Below are positions 1 to 9,030 of a DNA stretch of 64,000 nucleotides, piece after piece. The notes under the pieces were generated by a model, which searched no databases, was not told the origin of the DNA, and saw only the letters and a program-made list of their open reading frames with translations. Location: assembly GCF_036621415.1 (NCBI RefSeq), contig NZ_CP030941.1, positions 1,488,001 through 1,552,000 of the forward strand, given 5' to 3'. The DNA is from Nitratireductor thuwali (GTDB lineage: Bacteria > Pseudomonadota > Alphaproteobacteria > Rhizobiales > Rhizobiaceae). Both the position numbers and the translations under genes were made by a program. Each line of letters starts with the position of its first letter. Position 1 is the first letter of the stretch.

Positions 1-243
1 GCCATCTTCCAGTTCCTCTGGGTCTGGAACGACCTGCTGGTCGCCACCGTCTTCCTCGGCAATAATGAGGAACAGCTCGTGTTGACGGGAAGGCTGCGGG
101 AACTTCTGGGCTCGCGCGGCGGTAACTGGGAAATCCTCACCGCCTCGGCATTCGTCGCCATCATAGTCCCCATCATCGTCTTCTTCGCACTTCAACGCTA
201 TCTCGTCCGGGGCCTGCTTGCCGGCTCCGTCAAAGGGGGCTGA
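1..243 (+). CDS. aglG: Alpha-glucoside ABC transporter permease, C-terminal fragment (AglG-like)
   Basis: The window opens inside an inner-membrane permease of the MalG type; 80 codons remain before TGA at 241-243. The visible part holds the end of the EAA-loop region (FLWVWNDLLVATVFL), a short periplasmic stretch and a last transmembrane helix (ASAFVAIIVPIIVFFALQRY) ending in GLLAGSVKGG, the usual C-terminus of sugar ABC permeases. It would pair with another permease and the ATPase at 1942 to import alpha-glucosides. The symbol rests on the order permease, glucosidase, ATPase, which is that of rhizobial aglEFGAK operons; the N-terminal part lies outside the window. Confidence 0.85.
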   Translation, partial: AIFQFLWVWNDLLVATVFLGNNEEQLVLTGRLRELLGSRGGNWEILTASAFVAIIVPIIVFFALQRYLVRGLLAGSVKGG

Positions 244-250
244 TCACTTC

Positions 251-1945
251 ATGAACGTCACTGCGAGCGCTCCGTCGATGAACGCGCACATCCAAGCCGA
301 CAATCGGCCCGACCTGGACTGGTGGCGCGGCGCGGTGATCTATCAGATCTATCCGCGCTCCTTTCAGGACTCGGACGGCGATGGCATCGGCGATCTCCAG
401 GGCATCACCCGCCGGCTGCCCTACGTGGCTTCGCTCGGCGTCGATGCGGTGTGGATATCGCCTTTCTTCAAATCGCCGCAGAAGGATTTCGGGTACGATA
501 TTTCCGACTACCGCGACGTCGACCCGATGTTCGGCACCCTGGCAGATTTCGACGCGCTGATTGCCGAGGCGCATAGGCTGGGCATCAAGATCATCATCGA
601 CCAGGTCTACTCCCATACATCCGATAAGCACCCATGGTTCGCCGAGAGCCGGGCGAGCCGCGACAATTCCAAAGCGGACTGGTATGTCTGGGCCGATCCC
701 AAACCGGACGGCACGCCGCCGAACAACTGGCTCTCCGTCTTCGGCGGGTCGTCCTGGCATTGGGACACGACGCGCCGGCAGTATTATCTGCACCATTTCC
801 TGGTCAGCCAGCCGGACCTGAACTTCCACAATCCCGAAGTCCAGGATGCGGTTCTCGATACCGCCCGCTTCTGGCTGGACCGCGGCGTCGACGGATTCCG
901 CCTCGACACGCTCAATTTCTTCTTCCACAGCGCCGGACTGGAGGACAACCCGGCCCTGCCGCCCGAAGAGCGCAACGCCGTAAGCACGCCGGCGGTCAAT
1001 CCCTACAGCTATCAGCGCCACGTCTACGATAAGAATCGGCCGGAGAACCTGGATTTCCTGAAGCGGTTCCGCACCCTCCTCAACGAGTATCCGGGCGCGG
1101 TCGCCGTCGGCGAAGTCGGCGAGAGCCATCGCGGGCTGGAGCTCATCGGCGCTTACACCTCGGGCGGCGATAAGGTGCATATGTGCTATTCTTTCGACTT
1201 CCTTGCGCCGGACCCGCTGACGCCGGCCCACATCCGCAAGACGTTGACCGACTTCGATGACAGCGCACCGGACGGCTGGTCGTGCTGGAGCTTCTCCAAT
1301 CACGATGTGGTGCGCCATGCCTCGCGCTGGGCCGACCGGACCGAAGATCGCGACGCCTATCTGCGCATGGCCGCCACCTTGCTCCTGACGATCAAAGGCT
1401 CCGCCTGCCTCTATCAGGGCGAGGAGTTGGGGCTGACCGAGGCCATCCTCGATTTCGACGACTTGCAGGATCCCTACGGCATTCAATTCTGGCCCGAGTT
1501 CAAGGGCCGGGACGGCTGCCGCACACCGATGGTGTGGGAAAGCGGCAGCCCCAATGGCGGCTTCAGCGCCGGCCGGCCCTGGCTCCCCGTCCCGGCGGAG
1601 CACCTGCATCTTGCCGTATCGGAACAGGAGCATGGCCAGAGCCTGCTGCAGCACTACCGGATGCTGATCGCGCTGCGCAGCAGGAATATTGAGCTGACCA
1701 AGGGAGCGCTGCGCTTCATCGGCGACAGCGATGCCGTGCTGGCCTTCGAGCGCCGCTTCGGCGACCGCGCCATCGTGGTCGCCATCAACATGTCCGGCGC
1801 TACGGTGCATATGGATCTGCCGGGCGCCGGCCTTGGGGCCATCGCCGGTTTCGGTGACAAGGGGCGGCTGGAGGATGGGCGCTTGACGCTCGAGCCGCAT
1901 GGATACTGGCTGGCCAGACAGCGCCAGGGGAGTGAGGTCGCATGA
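251..1945 (+). CDS. aglA: Alpha-glucosidase, GH13 family
   Basis: Cytoplasmic glycoside hydrolase that should split imported alpha-glucosides such as sucrose, maltose or trehalose into glucose units. The protein has about 564 residues, normal for GH13 alpha-glucosidases. It opens with WWRGAVIYQIYPRSF, and the catalytic set is complete: nucleophile Asp219 in DGFRLDTLN, acid/base Glu288 in VGEVGES and transition-state Asp352 in SNHDVVR. ATG 251 was chosen over the in-frame TTG at 218 because an AAAGGGGG ribosome site lies about 11 bases upstream and 218 would overlap the permease. The stop overlaps the next start (ATGA), so it is translationally coupled to aglK. Confidence 0.92.
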   Translation: MNVTASAPSMNAHIQADNRPDLDWWRGAVIYQIYPRSFQDSDGDGIGDLQGITRRLPYVASLGVDAVWISPFFKSPQKDFGYDISDYRDVDPMFGTLADFDALIAEAHRLGIKIIIDQVYSHTSDKHPWFAESRASRDNSKADWYVWADPKPDGTPPNNWLSVFGGSSWHWDTTRRQYYLHHFLVSQPDLNFHNPEVQDAVLDTARFWLDRGVDGFRLDTLNFFFHSAGLEDNPALPPEERNAVSTPAVNPYSYQRHVYDKNRPENLDFLKRFRTLLNEYPGAVAVGEVGESHRGLELIGAYTSGGDKVHMCYSFDFLAPDPLTPAHIRKTLTDFDDSAPDGWSCWSFSNHDVVRHASRWADRTEDRDAYLRMAATLLLTIKGSACLYQGEELGLTEAILDFDDLQDPYGIQFWPEFKGRDGCRTPMVWESGSPNGGFSAGRPWLPVPAEHLHLAVSEQEHGQSLLQHYRMLIALRSRNIELTKGALRFIGDSDAVLAFERRFGDRAIVVAINMSGATVHMDLPGAGLGAIAGFGDKGRLEDGRLTLEPHGYWLARQRQGSEVA

Positions 1946-3030
1946 CGGGCGTACTGCTGAAAAACATCAAGAAGAGCTACGGCGTCACCGAAGTGATCCA
2001 TGGCATCGATCTTGAGATAGAGCCGGGGGAATTCGTCGTGTTCGTAGGCCCCTCGGGCTGCGGAAAATCCACGCTCCTGCGCATGATCGCCGGGCTGGAA
2101 TCCATCACGGACGGAGACATGTATATCGACGAGCAGCGTGTCAACGACATCCCGCCCTCCCAGCGCGGCATCGCCATGGTCTTCCAGTCCTATGCGCTCT
2201 ACCCTCATATGAGCGTCTACGACAACATGGCCTTCGGCATGAAGATCGCCAAGGCTCCCAAGGCCGAGATCGAACGGCGTGTAAAGGCGGCCGCCGAGAT
2301 CCTGCAGCTCGAGCCCTATCTCGACCGCTTGCCCAAGGCGCTTTCCGGCGGGCAGCGCCAGCGTGTCGCCATCGGCCGCGCCATCGTGCGCGATCCGAAG
2401 GTCTTCCTCTTCGACGAGCCGCTGTCGAACCTCGATGCAGCGCTTCGCGTGGCCACCCGCATCGAGATCGCCAAGCTCAAGGAGTCCATGCCCGATTCCA
2501 CCATGGTCTATGTGACGCACGACCAGGTGGAGGCGATGACGCTGGCTGACCGCATCGTGGTCCTGTCAGCCGGCCGTATCGAGCAGGTCGGCAACCCGAT
2601 CGACCTTTACGAGCGTCCGGCTAATCTTTTCGTGGCCCAGTTCATCGGCTCGCCCGCGATGAACATCCAGCCGGCGAAGATCGAGAAGGCCGGCGAGAAG
2701 ACCACCGTCACGCTAGGCAATGGAACGGCCGAGCTGCCGATCCCCTCAGAAGCCGGATCCGAGGGCCGCACCGTGAAGTTCGGCGTGCGGCCGGAAGATC
2801 TGAGCATCGCGTCGAACGGCAACGGCCTGTTCGACGGTCGGGTCAATATCGTGGAATCGCTTGGCGAGGTGACGAATGTCTATCTCGACGTGGAGAATGC
2901 ACCCGAACCCGTCATCCTGAAACTGCAGGGCGTGCAGAAGCTCGGCCGCGGCGAGACCATTTCGCTCGCCGCCGACCCCGCCAAGATGCACCTCTTCAAC
3001 GAGCAGGGCCGCTCGCTGCTCTACCTGTAG
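1942..3030 (+). CDS. aglK: Alpha-glucoside ABC transporter ATP-binding protein
   Basis: ATPase of the MalK/UgpC type that powers the alpha-glucoside importer. At 362 residues it has the expected length. Walker A (GPSGCGKST) is at residues 36-44, the signature is LSGGQRQR, Walker B is VFLFDEP followed by LSNLDA, and the switch histidine is in YVTHDQVEAMTLADR. The C-terminal third is the OB-fold/TOBE regulatory domain (KFGVRPEDL). It starts inside the aglA stop codon, so the two are one operon. The family also serves other sugars, so the substrate is inferred from the adjacent glucosidase. Confidence 0.92.
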   Translation: MTGVLLKNIKKSYGVTEVIHGIDLEIEPGEFVVFVGPSGCGKSTLLRMIAGLESITDGDMYIDEQRVNDIPPSQRGIAMVFQSYALYPHMSVYDNMAFGMKIAKAPKAEIERRVKAAAEILQLEPYLDRLPKALSGGQRQRVAIGRAIVRDPKVFLFDEPLSNLDAALRVATRIEIAKLKESMPDSTMVYVTHDQVEAMTLADRIVVLSAGRIEQVGNPIDLYERPANLFVAQFIGSPAMNIQPAKIEKAGEKTTVTLGNGTAELPIPSEAGSEGRTVKFGVRPEDLSIASNGNGLFDGRVNIVESLGEVTNVYLDVENAPEPVILKLQGVQKLGRGETISLAADPAKMHLFNEQGRSLLYL

Positions 3031-3169
3031 CCGGCGGCATATCCGCCGCGCCGCACCTATCTGCGGGCCGGGAGGTGACGCCCGGGCAAAGTCGTGCTAT
3101 GTGCCCGGCAACTGACGGTATGGGCGGCGATGATATTCCCGCCGCCGCATTGATCCATTGCGTGACACC

Positions 3170-4396
3170 ATGGCCCTGACACTTGATATGACCACGCCGC
3201 AAGCGCGCGACCGGCTGCGCCCCAGTGGGCTTGCGGAAAAGAAATCGCTCATCGGGCTGACCCGTGACGAGCTGGGCGCGGCGCTGGCCGAGATCGGTGT
3301 GCCGGAGCGCCAGGTTCGCATGCGCGTGCGCCAGCTCTGGCACTGGCTCTATGTACGCGGCGTCTCCGAATTCTCGCAGATGTTCAACATCTCCAAGGAG
3401 CTCCGCGCGGCCCTCGACGCCCATTTCACCATCGCCCGTCCCGAGATCGTCGAAGAGCAGATCTCGCAGGACGGCACCCGCAAATGGCTGCTGCGCTTTC
3501 CGCCGCGCGGCGCCGGCCGGCCGGTCGACGTCGAGACCGTCTACATCCCCGAGGAAGGGCGCGGCACGCTTTGCATCTCCAGCCAGGTCGGCTGCACGCT
3601 CACCTGCACCTTCTGCCATACCGGCACCCAGAAGATGGTGCGCAACCTGACGGCGGGCGAAATCCTCGACCAGTTGCTCATCGCCCGCGACCGGCTCGGC
3701 GATTTCCCCGACCACGACACGCCCGATGGTGCGATCGTGCCCGCCGAGGGGCGCAAGGTCACGAACATCGTCATGATGGGCATGGGCGAGCCGCTCTACA
3801 ATTTCGAGAATGTGAAGCAGGCGCTGCTTGTCGCCTCCGACGGCGATGGCCTGTCGCTTTCAAAGCGCCGCATCACGCTGTCGACCTCGGGGGTCGTGCC
3901 GGAGATATACCGCACGGGCGAGGAGATCGGGGTGATGCTGGCCATCTCGCTGCATGCCGTCCGCGACGAGCTGCGCAACGAGCTGGTGCCGATCAACAAG
4001 AAGTACCCGCTCGAAAAGCTCCTGCAGGCCTGCCGCGACTATCCGGGCCTGTCCAATGCCCGGCGCATCACCTTCGAATATGTGATGCTGAAGGGCGTCA
4101 ACGATTCCATGGACGATGCCCGCGAGCTTGTGAACCTCCTGCGCGGCATCCCGGCCAAGATCAACCTGATCCCTTTCAATCCGTGGCCCGGCAGCAACTA
4201 CGAATGCTCCGACTGGGACCAGATCGAAAAATTCGCCGACTACGTCAACCGCGCCGGCTATGCCTCCCCCATCCGCACCCCGCGCGGCCGCGACATCTTC
4301 GCCGCCTGCGGCCAGCTCAAATCCGCCTCGGAGCGCATGAAGAAATCGGATCGGCTGGCGCTTGAAGCGATGATGATCGCCGGGCACGGAGAGTAG
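3170..4396 (+). CDS. rlmN: Dual-specificity 23S rRNA/tRNA adenine C2-methyltransferase RlmN
   Basis: Radical-SAM enzyme that methylates C2 of A2503 in 23S rRNA and of A37 in some tRNAs. The 4Fe-4S ligands are Cys142, Cys146 and Cys149 (CTLTCTFC), preceded by the typical LCISSQVG. Further family landmarks are the GMGEPLYNF motif, [17 protein letters not shown] and the C-terminal [14 protein letters not shown] carrying the second catalytic cysteine. The N-terminal RlmN accessory domain is present ([13 protein letters not shown]). ATG 3170 is preferred to an in-frame TTG at 3158. This is a housekeeping gene unrelated to its neighbours. Confidence 0.97.
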   Translation: MALTLDMTTPQARDRLRPSGLAEKKSLIGLTRDELGAALAEIGVPERQVRMRVRQLWHWLYVRGVSEFSQMFNISKELRAALDAHFTIARPEIVEEQISQDGTRKWLLRFPPRGAGRPVDVETVYIPEEGRGTLCISSQVGCTLTCTFCHTGTQKMVRNLTAGEILDQLLIARDRLGDFPDHDTPDGAIVPAEGRKVTNIVMMGMGEPLYNFENVKQALLVASDGDGLSLSKRRITLSTSGVVPEIYRTGEEIGVMLAISLHAVRDELRNELVPINKKYPLEKLLQACRDYPGLSNARRITFEYVMLKGVNDSMDDARELVNLLRGIPAKINLIPFNPWPGSNYECSDWDQIEKFADYVNRAGYASPIRTPRGRDIFAACGQLKSASERMKKSDRLALEAMMIAGHGE

Positions 4397-4471
4397 GCGC
4401 CTTCACGGGACCGCTGTGATAGCCTGAGGACGACGATCTATCGCATGAGAGCGGCGTTGGGCACTCTGCGT

Positions 4472-4638
4472 CGTCATCCCGGCCGACCGCAGGGAGAGCC
4501 GGGATCTATTGAGAGGCGCGGCCGGTCTCCATAGCAAGGGCTGCCGGTGCTGAAGTGCGCCCGGTCGAGAACTGGGCCACGCTCCACGATGCTCTTCCAA
4601 TAGGTCCCGGATAGCCCTGACGGGCTTCCGGGATGACG
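4472..4638. repeat. Dispersed palindromic (REP-like) element between rlmN and the LysE gene
   Basis: In the 315-base gap without genes, CGTCATCCCGG at 4472-4482 faces its exact complement CCGGGATGACG at 4628-4638, with related GCCGGGATC and GTCCCGGAT pieces inside. This is the look of the short repeats that carry CGTCATCCCGG ends in many alphaproteobacterial intergenic regions. No coding frame here is convincing. Copies elsewhere in the genome cannot be tested from one window. Confidence 0.55.
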
Positions 4639-4711
4639 ATGGTGGATACTTCGCTCTCTCCAAAACGCATCAACAAACTTCGTCAGAGCCGATAGCGGCA
4701 GGCGTCCCTTC

Positions 4712-5353
4712 TTACCGCGCCTGTGCAGTCAATATCTTCACCGCGAAGGCTGAAAACACCCCGGCAAAAAGATAGTCCACCACCCGCGTTACTTTGGGAC
4801 TTTTCCTGAGAAGCTTGGAGAAGCCGTCCGCGGCCAACACCATGGGTGCGGTGATCGGCAGCGCCAGCGGGATGAAAAGCAGCCCGAGGAAGAAAAGCTG
4901 GCCGGGCGCATTGGGGTCGCCCGGCGAGACGAACTGCGGAAGGAAGGTCATGAAGAACAGGATGATCTTCGGGTTCAGGAGATTGATGCCGAGGCCGGTC
5001 GCCCAGTTCTTGAAGAGCGACCTTCCCGGTCCGCCTTTCCCCTCCGGGGCGAAGGCCGAGCCGTTACGGATTGCCTGATAGGCGAGCCAGACCAGATAGC
5101 CCGCGCCGAAGATCTTCAGCGCCCAGAATGCCCCCGGCGAGGCCACGATCAGCGCCGAAAGCCCGAGCGCAACCAGGCTCGTATGCAGCAGGATGCCGGT
5201 CATCGCGCCGAACATGCAGGCAAAGCCCGCCATTTTCCCCTGACTCAATGCCCGGCCCACGAAAAGGGTCATGTCCGGTCCCGGCGTTAACGCGATGATG
5301 AAGGTAGCGACGGCGAACTGGAATATGACCGCACTCTCCGGCACGAAATCCAT
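4712..5353 (-). CDS. LysE/RhtB family amino-acid exporter
   Basis: Inner-membrane efflux protein of the LysE/RhtB family, which exports amino acids or their derivatives. The length, 213 residues, is normal. The family hallmark ALTPGPDMTLFVGRAL lies near residues 20-35; about six hydrophobic helices follow, with the conserved GINLLNPKIILFFMTFLPQF in the middle. ATG 5353 was chosen over GTG 5362 because the family begins just before the first helix. It is a single gene convergent with rlmN, and no regulator lies next to it. The exported substrate cannot be read from the sequence. Confidence 0.88.
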   Translation of the reverse strand: MDFVPESAVIFQFAVATFIIALTPGPDMTLFVGRALSQGKMAGFACMFGAMTGILLHTSLVALGLSALIVASPGAFWALKIFGAGYLVWLAYQAIRNGSAFAPEGKGGPGRSLFKNWATGLGINLLNPKIILFFMTFLPQFVSPGDPNAPGQLFFLGLLFIPLALPITAPMVLAADGFSKLLRKSPKVTRVVDYLFAGVFSAFAVKILTAQAR

Positions 5354-5613
5354 TTGAACCACCCAAATCCGTTGTGTTCAGCCGATGCTAGCCCATCGTC
5401 GTCGAAATCGAAATTGATTTCCGAAGGCACGCGGCGGAGGAGATTTGCCGCTGCATTGCCATCGGCAACGGCCGAAGTCTTGTACGACTTTCGTCTTAGA
5501 CGGGGCTTTCGTGGCTTCCGCTCCGGCCCGGTTTTCTTGCATGATTGGCCCGGTGGGGTAATTTCTGCTGGCTCGATAACAAAAGCAATGGGCACCAATG
5601 GGAGGAAATCAAC

Positions 5614-6741
5614 ATGACAGACAAGGCACTTTCACGCCGGAAGTTCCTCGGTAAGGCGACCACGGCTGCCGGCGCAGCCGCGGCCGGAACGTTGGCCGCG
5701 CCGGCCGTCCTGGCGCAATCTCCGATAACCTTGAAGATGCAATCGTCCTGGCCGTCATCGGACGTGTTCCAGGACATGGCGAAGGAGTATGTCGAGCGCG
5801 TCGAAGCCATGTCGGGCGGGCGGCTGAAGATCGACCTGCTGCCGGCGGGCGCGGTGGTGGGCGCTTTCCAGGTGCAGGATGCCTGCCACGACGGCATCCT
5901 CGATGCCGCGCATACCGTGCCGGTCTACTGGTACGGCAAGAACAAGGCCGCATCGCTATTCGGCACGGGACCGGTCTTCGGCGCCGACGCCACGCAGATG
6001 ATCGCCTGGATGTACCATGGCGGCGGCAACGAGTTCTATCGCGAGCTGACCCAGGATATTCTCGGCCTCAACATCGTCGGCTTCTTCGCCTTCGGCATGC
6101 CGGCCCAGCCCTTCGGCTGGTTCAAGGAACCGATTGAGAGCGCGGATCAGGTGCAAGGCCTGAAATACCGCACGGTGGGTCTGGCCGCCGATCTGTTCCA
6201 GGCCATGGGCGCCAGCGTGGCGCAGCTCCCCGGCGGCGAAATCGTGCCGGCGATGGAGCGCGGCGTCATCGACGCCTTCGAGTTCAATAACCCGACCTCG
6301 GACATGCGTTTCGGCGCGCAGGACGTGGCCAAGAACTACATGCTTTCCTCGTACCATCAGGCGAGCGAATCCTTCGAGTTCATCTTCAATCGCGACCGTT
6401 TCGAAAGCCTCGATCCGGATCTTCAGGCAATCCTGAGATATGCGGTCGAGGCGGTGCATCTGTCCAACACGGCACTGGCCATGGATCAGTATTCCTCCGA
6501 CCTGCAGAAGCTTCAGGAAGAGTCCGGCGTCAATGTCCAGCGCACGCCGGAAGAGGTCCTCAAGGTTCAGCTCGACGCCTGGGATCAGATCCTGCCCGAT
6601 CTCATGCAGGACGAGTTCTTCGCCAAGGTGGTCGACAGCCAGAAGGCCTGGTGCGAGCGCGTCGTGTTCTACACGCTCATGAACTCGCCGGACTACAAGC
6701 TCGCCTATCAACATTATTTCCCGGGCAAGATCGAATTCTGA
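5614..6741 (+). CDS. TRAP transporter solute-binding protein (DctP family), Tat-exported
   Basis: Periplasmic binding protein of a tripartite ATP-independent importer. The 375-residue product begins with a twin-arginine signal (SRRKFLGKATTAAG) ending near AVLAQ, so it is likely exported folded. The mature part starts ITLKMQSSWPSSDVFQDMA and holds the family pattern GLKYRTVGLAADLFQAMGASVAQLPGGEI. ATG 5614 has GGGAGGAAAT just upstream. It heads an operon with the small and large permeases at 6805 and 7422, separated from them by a strong hairpin. Members with this type of Tat signal often bind monocarboxylates or keto acids, but the substrate here is unknown. Confidence 0.9.
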   Translation: MTDKALSRRKFLGKATTAAGAAAAGTLAAPAVLAQSPITLKMQSSWPSSDVFQDMAKEYVERVEAMSGGRLKIDLLPAGAVVGAFQVQDACHDGILDAAHTVPVYWYGKNKAASLFGTGPVFGADATQMIAWMYHGGGNEFYRELTQDILGLNIVGFFAFGMPAQPFGWFKEPIESADQVQGLKYRTVGLAADLFQAMGASVAQLPGGEIVPAMERGVIDAFEFNNPTSDMRFGAQDVAKNYMLSSYHQASESFEFIFNRDRFESLDPDLQAILRYAVEAVHLSNTALAMDQYSSDLQKLQEESGVNVQRTPEEVLKVQLDAWDQILPDLMQDEFFAKVVDSQKAWCERVVFYTLMNSPDYKLAYQHYFPGKIEF

Positions 6742-6757
6742 TCGATCGAACCGATCT

Positions 6758-6783
6758 GCGGGGCGCGCGAGCGCCCCGCTTTT
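6758..6783 (+). terminator. Hairpin between TRAP binding protein and permease genes (attenuator-like)
   Basis: GCGGGGCGC at 6758-6766 pairs perfectly with GCGCCCCGC at 6771-6779 around a four-base loop, followed by TTTT at 6780-6783. It looks like a Rho-independent terminator but sits inside the operon. It probably lets the binding protein be made in excess over the permeases by partial termination or protection of the mRNA 3' end. Confidence 0.7.
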
Positions 6784-6804
6784 CTCCGGGAACAGAGAAC
6801 TCAG

Positions 6805-7425
6805 ATGCACAGATATATCCACTTCGCCGATACCGTCTCCGCGTGGTTCGGCAAGGCTTTCGCGTGGTGCGTCGTCCTGATGACGCTCGCGGTCAGCTAC
6901 GAGGTCGTCGTGCGCTATGCGTTCCGGGCGCCCACCGTCTGGGCGTTCGACCTCACCTACATCATGTATGGAACGCTGTTCATGATGGCTGGCGCCTACA
7001 CGCTTTCGCGCGACGGCCATGTGCGCGGCGACTTCATCTACAGGCTCTGGTCCGCAAGGACCCAGGCCAAGGTGGAACTGGTACTGTATTTCATCTTCTT
7101 CTTTCCCGGGGTGCTGGCGCTCGTCTTCTCCGGCTGGAAATACGCCGGGCGCTCCTGGCGCTATCTGGAAGTGTCGAACATGAGCCCGGCCAATGTGCCG
7201 ATCTACCAGTTCAAATCGGTCATAATCGCCGCCGGCATCCTGCTGTTCATCCAGGGCATCGCCCAGGTCTTCCGCTGCATCATCACCATCCGCACCGGCG
7301 AGTGGCCGCCCTACGCCGAAGATGTCGAGGAGCTTGAAACCATCCTGCAGAAGAAGGGCGCCGAGGCACTGCGTCACGGCAGCGAATCCATCGACATCGT
7401 GGATCGAAGGGAGCCACGGTCATGA
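6805..7425 (+). CDS. TRAP transporter small permease (DctQ family)
   Basis: Small membrane subunit of the TRAP importer; DctQ proteins carry four helices and brace the large permease. The 206-residue product shows hydrophobic segments near residues 15-35, 50-70, 90-115 and 135-155, with the family motif VVVRYAFRAPTVWAFDLTYI. The C-terminal tail of about 45 residues is charged and longer than usual. It starts 63 bases after the binding protein and ends with a four-base ATGA overlap with the large permease, so the two are coupled. Confidence 0.88.
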   Translation: MHRYIHFADTVSAWFGKAFAWCVVLMTLAVSYEVVVRYAFRAPTVWAFDLTYIMYGTLFMMAGAYTLSRDGHVRGDFIYRLWSARTQAKVELVLYFIFFFPGVLALVFSGWKYAGRSWRYLEVSNMSPANVPIYQFKSVIIAAGILLFIQGIAQVFRCIITIRTGEWPPYAEDVEELETILQKKGAEALRHGSESIDIVDRREPRS

Positions 7426-8840
7426 CCGACCCGCAAGTCGCCGTGGCGATGCTCGGCATTTTCATCTTCATCATTCTTCTGGGTTTCCCCATCGCCTTTA
7501 CCCTCATGGCCATGGGCATCGGCTTCGGCTACTACGCCTATTACGATGCCGGCCGCATGTGGATGTCCTACACGAGGGCCCTGCAAGAGGACGCCGGCGC
7601 TTTCACCCTCGTCCAGAACTATATCGGCGGTTTCCTCAACAACCGAGTCTTCGATCTTTTCGTCAACCAGACCTATTCGGTCATGGCCAACGACGTGCTG
7701 ACGGCGGTGCCGCTGTTCCTGTTCATGGGCTACGTCGTCGAGCGCGCCAACATCGTGGACCGCTTGTTCCAGACGCTGAGCGTAACCACGCGCCGGCTGC
7801 CCGGGTCGATGGCGGTGGCCGCGCTCATCACCTGCACGCTTTTCGCGACCGCAACAGGCATCGTGGGAGCCGTGGTAACGCTGATGGGGCTGCTCGCGTT
7901 TCCGGCCATGCTGAAGGCCCGCTACGACACGCGCTTCGCCTCCGGCGTCATCTGTGCCGGCGGCACTCTGGGCATTCTCATCCCGCCCTCGATCATGCTC
8001 ATCGTCTATGCGGCGACATCCGGCGTATCGATCGTCAGGCTCTATGCAGGCGCCTTGCTGCCGGGCTTCCTGCTTGCCGGCATGTACCTGATCTACATCG
8101 TCATCCGCGCCATCATCCAGCCCGGCTTGGCGCCAAAGGCGGAAAAGCTCGGCGAAGACATCGGCTTGTTCCAGGTGGTCTGGATGCTTTTGACATCCTT
8201 CTTCCCGCTTGCTTTCCTCATCACGGCCGTGCTGGGCGCGATCCTTTTCGGCTTTGCCACGCCGTCCGAAGCTGCAGCGATCGGTGCGCTGGGCGGCCTG
8301 CTTCTAGCCATGGCCTATAGGGCACTGACATGGCGGCGGCTGCAGGAATCGGTCTACTTGACGGTCAAGACCACGGCGATGGTCTGCTGGCTCTTCGTCG
8401 GCTCCTGGGTCTTCGCCTCGGTCTTTTCCTATCTGGGGGGAGAGCAGCTTGTCCGCGAATTCGTGGAAGGCCTCAGCCTGACGCCGCTCCAGTTCCTGCT
8501 TCTGGCGCAGCTCATCATCTTCCTGCTCGGCTGGCCTCTGGAATGGTCGGAGATCATCATCATCTTTGTCCCGATCTTCCTGCCATTGCTGCCGATGTTC
8601 GACATCGACCCGTTGTTCTTCGGTATCCTCATCGCGCTCAACCTTCAGACGTCGTTTCTGACCCCGCCCATGGCCATGTCGGCCTATTATCTGAAGGGCA
8701 TCGCGCCACCCGGCGTGCAACTCACCCAGATATTCTCTGGGTCCCTGCCCTATGTCGCCATGGTCTTCCTGACGATGATCCTGCTCTACAACGTGCCGGC
8801 CATCATCTACTGGCTTCCGCAACTGGTTTACGGGCGTTGA
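7422..8840 (+). CDS. TRAP transporter large permease (DctM family)
   Basis: Transport subunit of the TRAP system, using an ion gradient. At 472 residues it is slightly longer than the typical 425-440 because of an insert near residues 45-75. Family landmarks are GFPIAFTLMAMGIGFG at the N-terminus, VPLFLFMGYVVERANI, TATGIVGAVVTLMG, GTLGILIPPSIMLIVYAA and FLTPPMAMSAYYLKG. About 12 hydrophobic helices are visible. It overlaps the small permease by four bases and is followed 13 bases later by a 55-residue membrane protein. Confidence 0.92.
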   Translation: MTDPQVAVAMLGIFIFIILLGFPIAFTLMAMGIGFGYYAYYDAGRMWMSYTRALQEDAGAFTLVQNYIGGFLNNRVFDLFVNQTYSVMANDVLTAVPLFLFMGYVVERANIVDRLFQTLSVTTRRLPGSMAVAALITCTLFATATGIVGAVVTLMGLLAFPAMLKARYDTRFASGVICAGGTLGILIPPSIMLIVYAATSGVSIVRLYAGALLPGFLLAGMYLIYIVIRAIIQPGLAPKAEKLGEDIGLFQVVWMLLTSFFPLAFLITAVLGAILFGFATPSEAAAIGALGGLLLAMAYRALTWRRLQESVYLTVKTTAMVCWLFVGSWVFASVFSYLGGEQLVREFVEGLSLTPLQFLLLAQLIIFLLGWPLEWSEIIIIFVPIFLPLLPMFDIDPLFFGILIALNLQTSFLTPPMAMSAYYLKGIAPPGVQLTQIFSGSLPYVAMVFLTMILLYNVPAIIYWLPQLVYGR

Positions 8841-8853
8841 GGAGGCGCGAGCA

Positions 8854-9021
8854 ATGTTGGATCGCATAATCGCAGCGGCGGCCCTGGCGACCCTGACGGG
8901 TTATCTCGGCATTTTCGTCTTTTCGGTGCCGAGGCCGGCGCTTTTCGTCGTCACCGGCTTCGTGCTGGTGCTTGTCTTCTACGATTTCTGGGACCAGCTC
9001 TTCCGAAACGGCAAGCGATAA
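8854..9021 (+). CDS. Small two-helix membrane protein at the end of the TRAP operon
   Basis: A 55-residue ORF (ATG 8854, TAA 9019-9021) with GGAGGCG about eight bases upstream of the start and 13 bases after the large permease stop. The protein is almost wholly hydrophobic: helix one around residues 5-23 (IAAAALATLTGYLGIFVFS), helix two around 28-45 (LFVVTGFVLVLVFYDFW), then a basic tail ending RNGKR. Tight spacing and a good ribosome site argue that it is real. I do not recognise a named family. It could be a small accessory or stabilising subunit of the permease. Confidence 0.65.
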   Translation: MLDRIIAAAALATLTGYLGIFVFSVPRPALFVVTGFVLVLVFYDFWDQLFRNGKR

Positions 9022-9030
9022 AGCAGGGTC

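Noticed and set aside
230..1900. 556-residue open frame on the minus strand opposite aglA
   Set aside because: Composition-driven shadow of a GC-rich gene; no motifs and the plus-strand protein has all GH13 catalytic residues.
5956..7377. 473-residue minus-strand frame opposite the TRAP binding protein and small permease
   Set aside because: Shadow; plus-strand genes have signal peptide, ribosome sites and family motifs.
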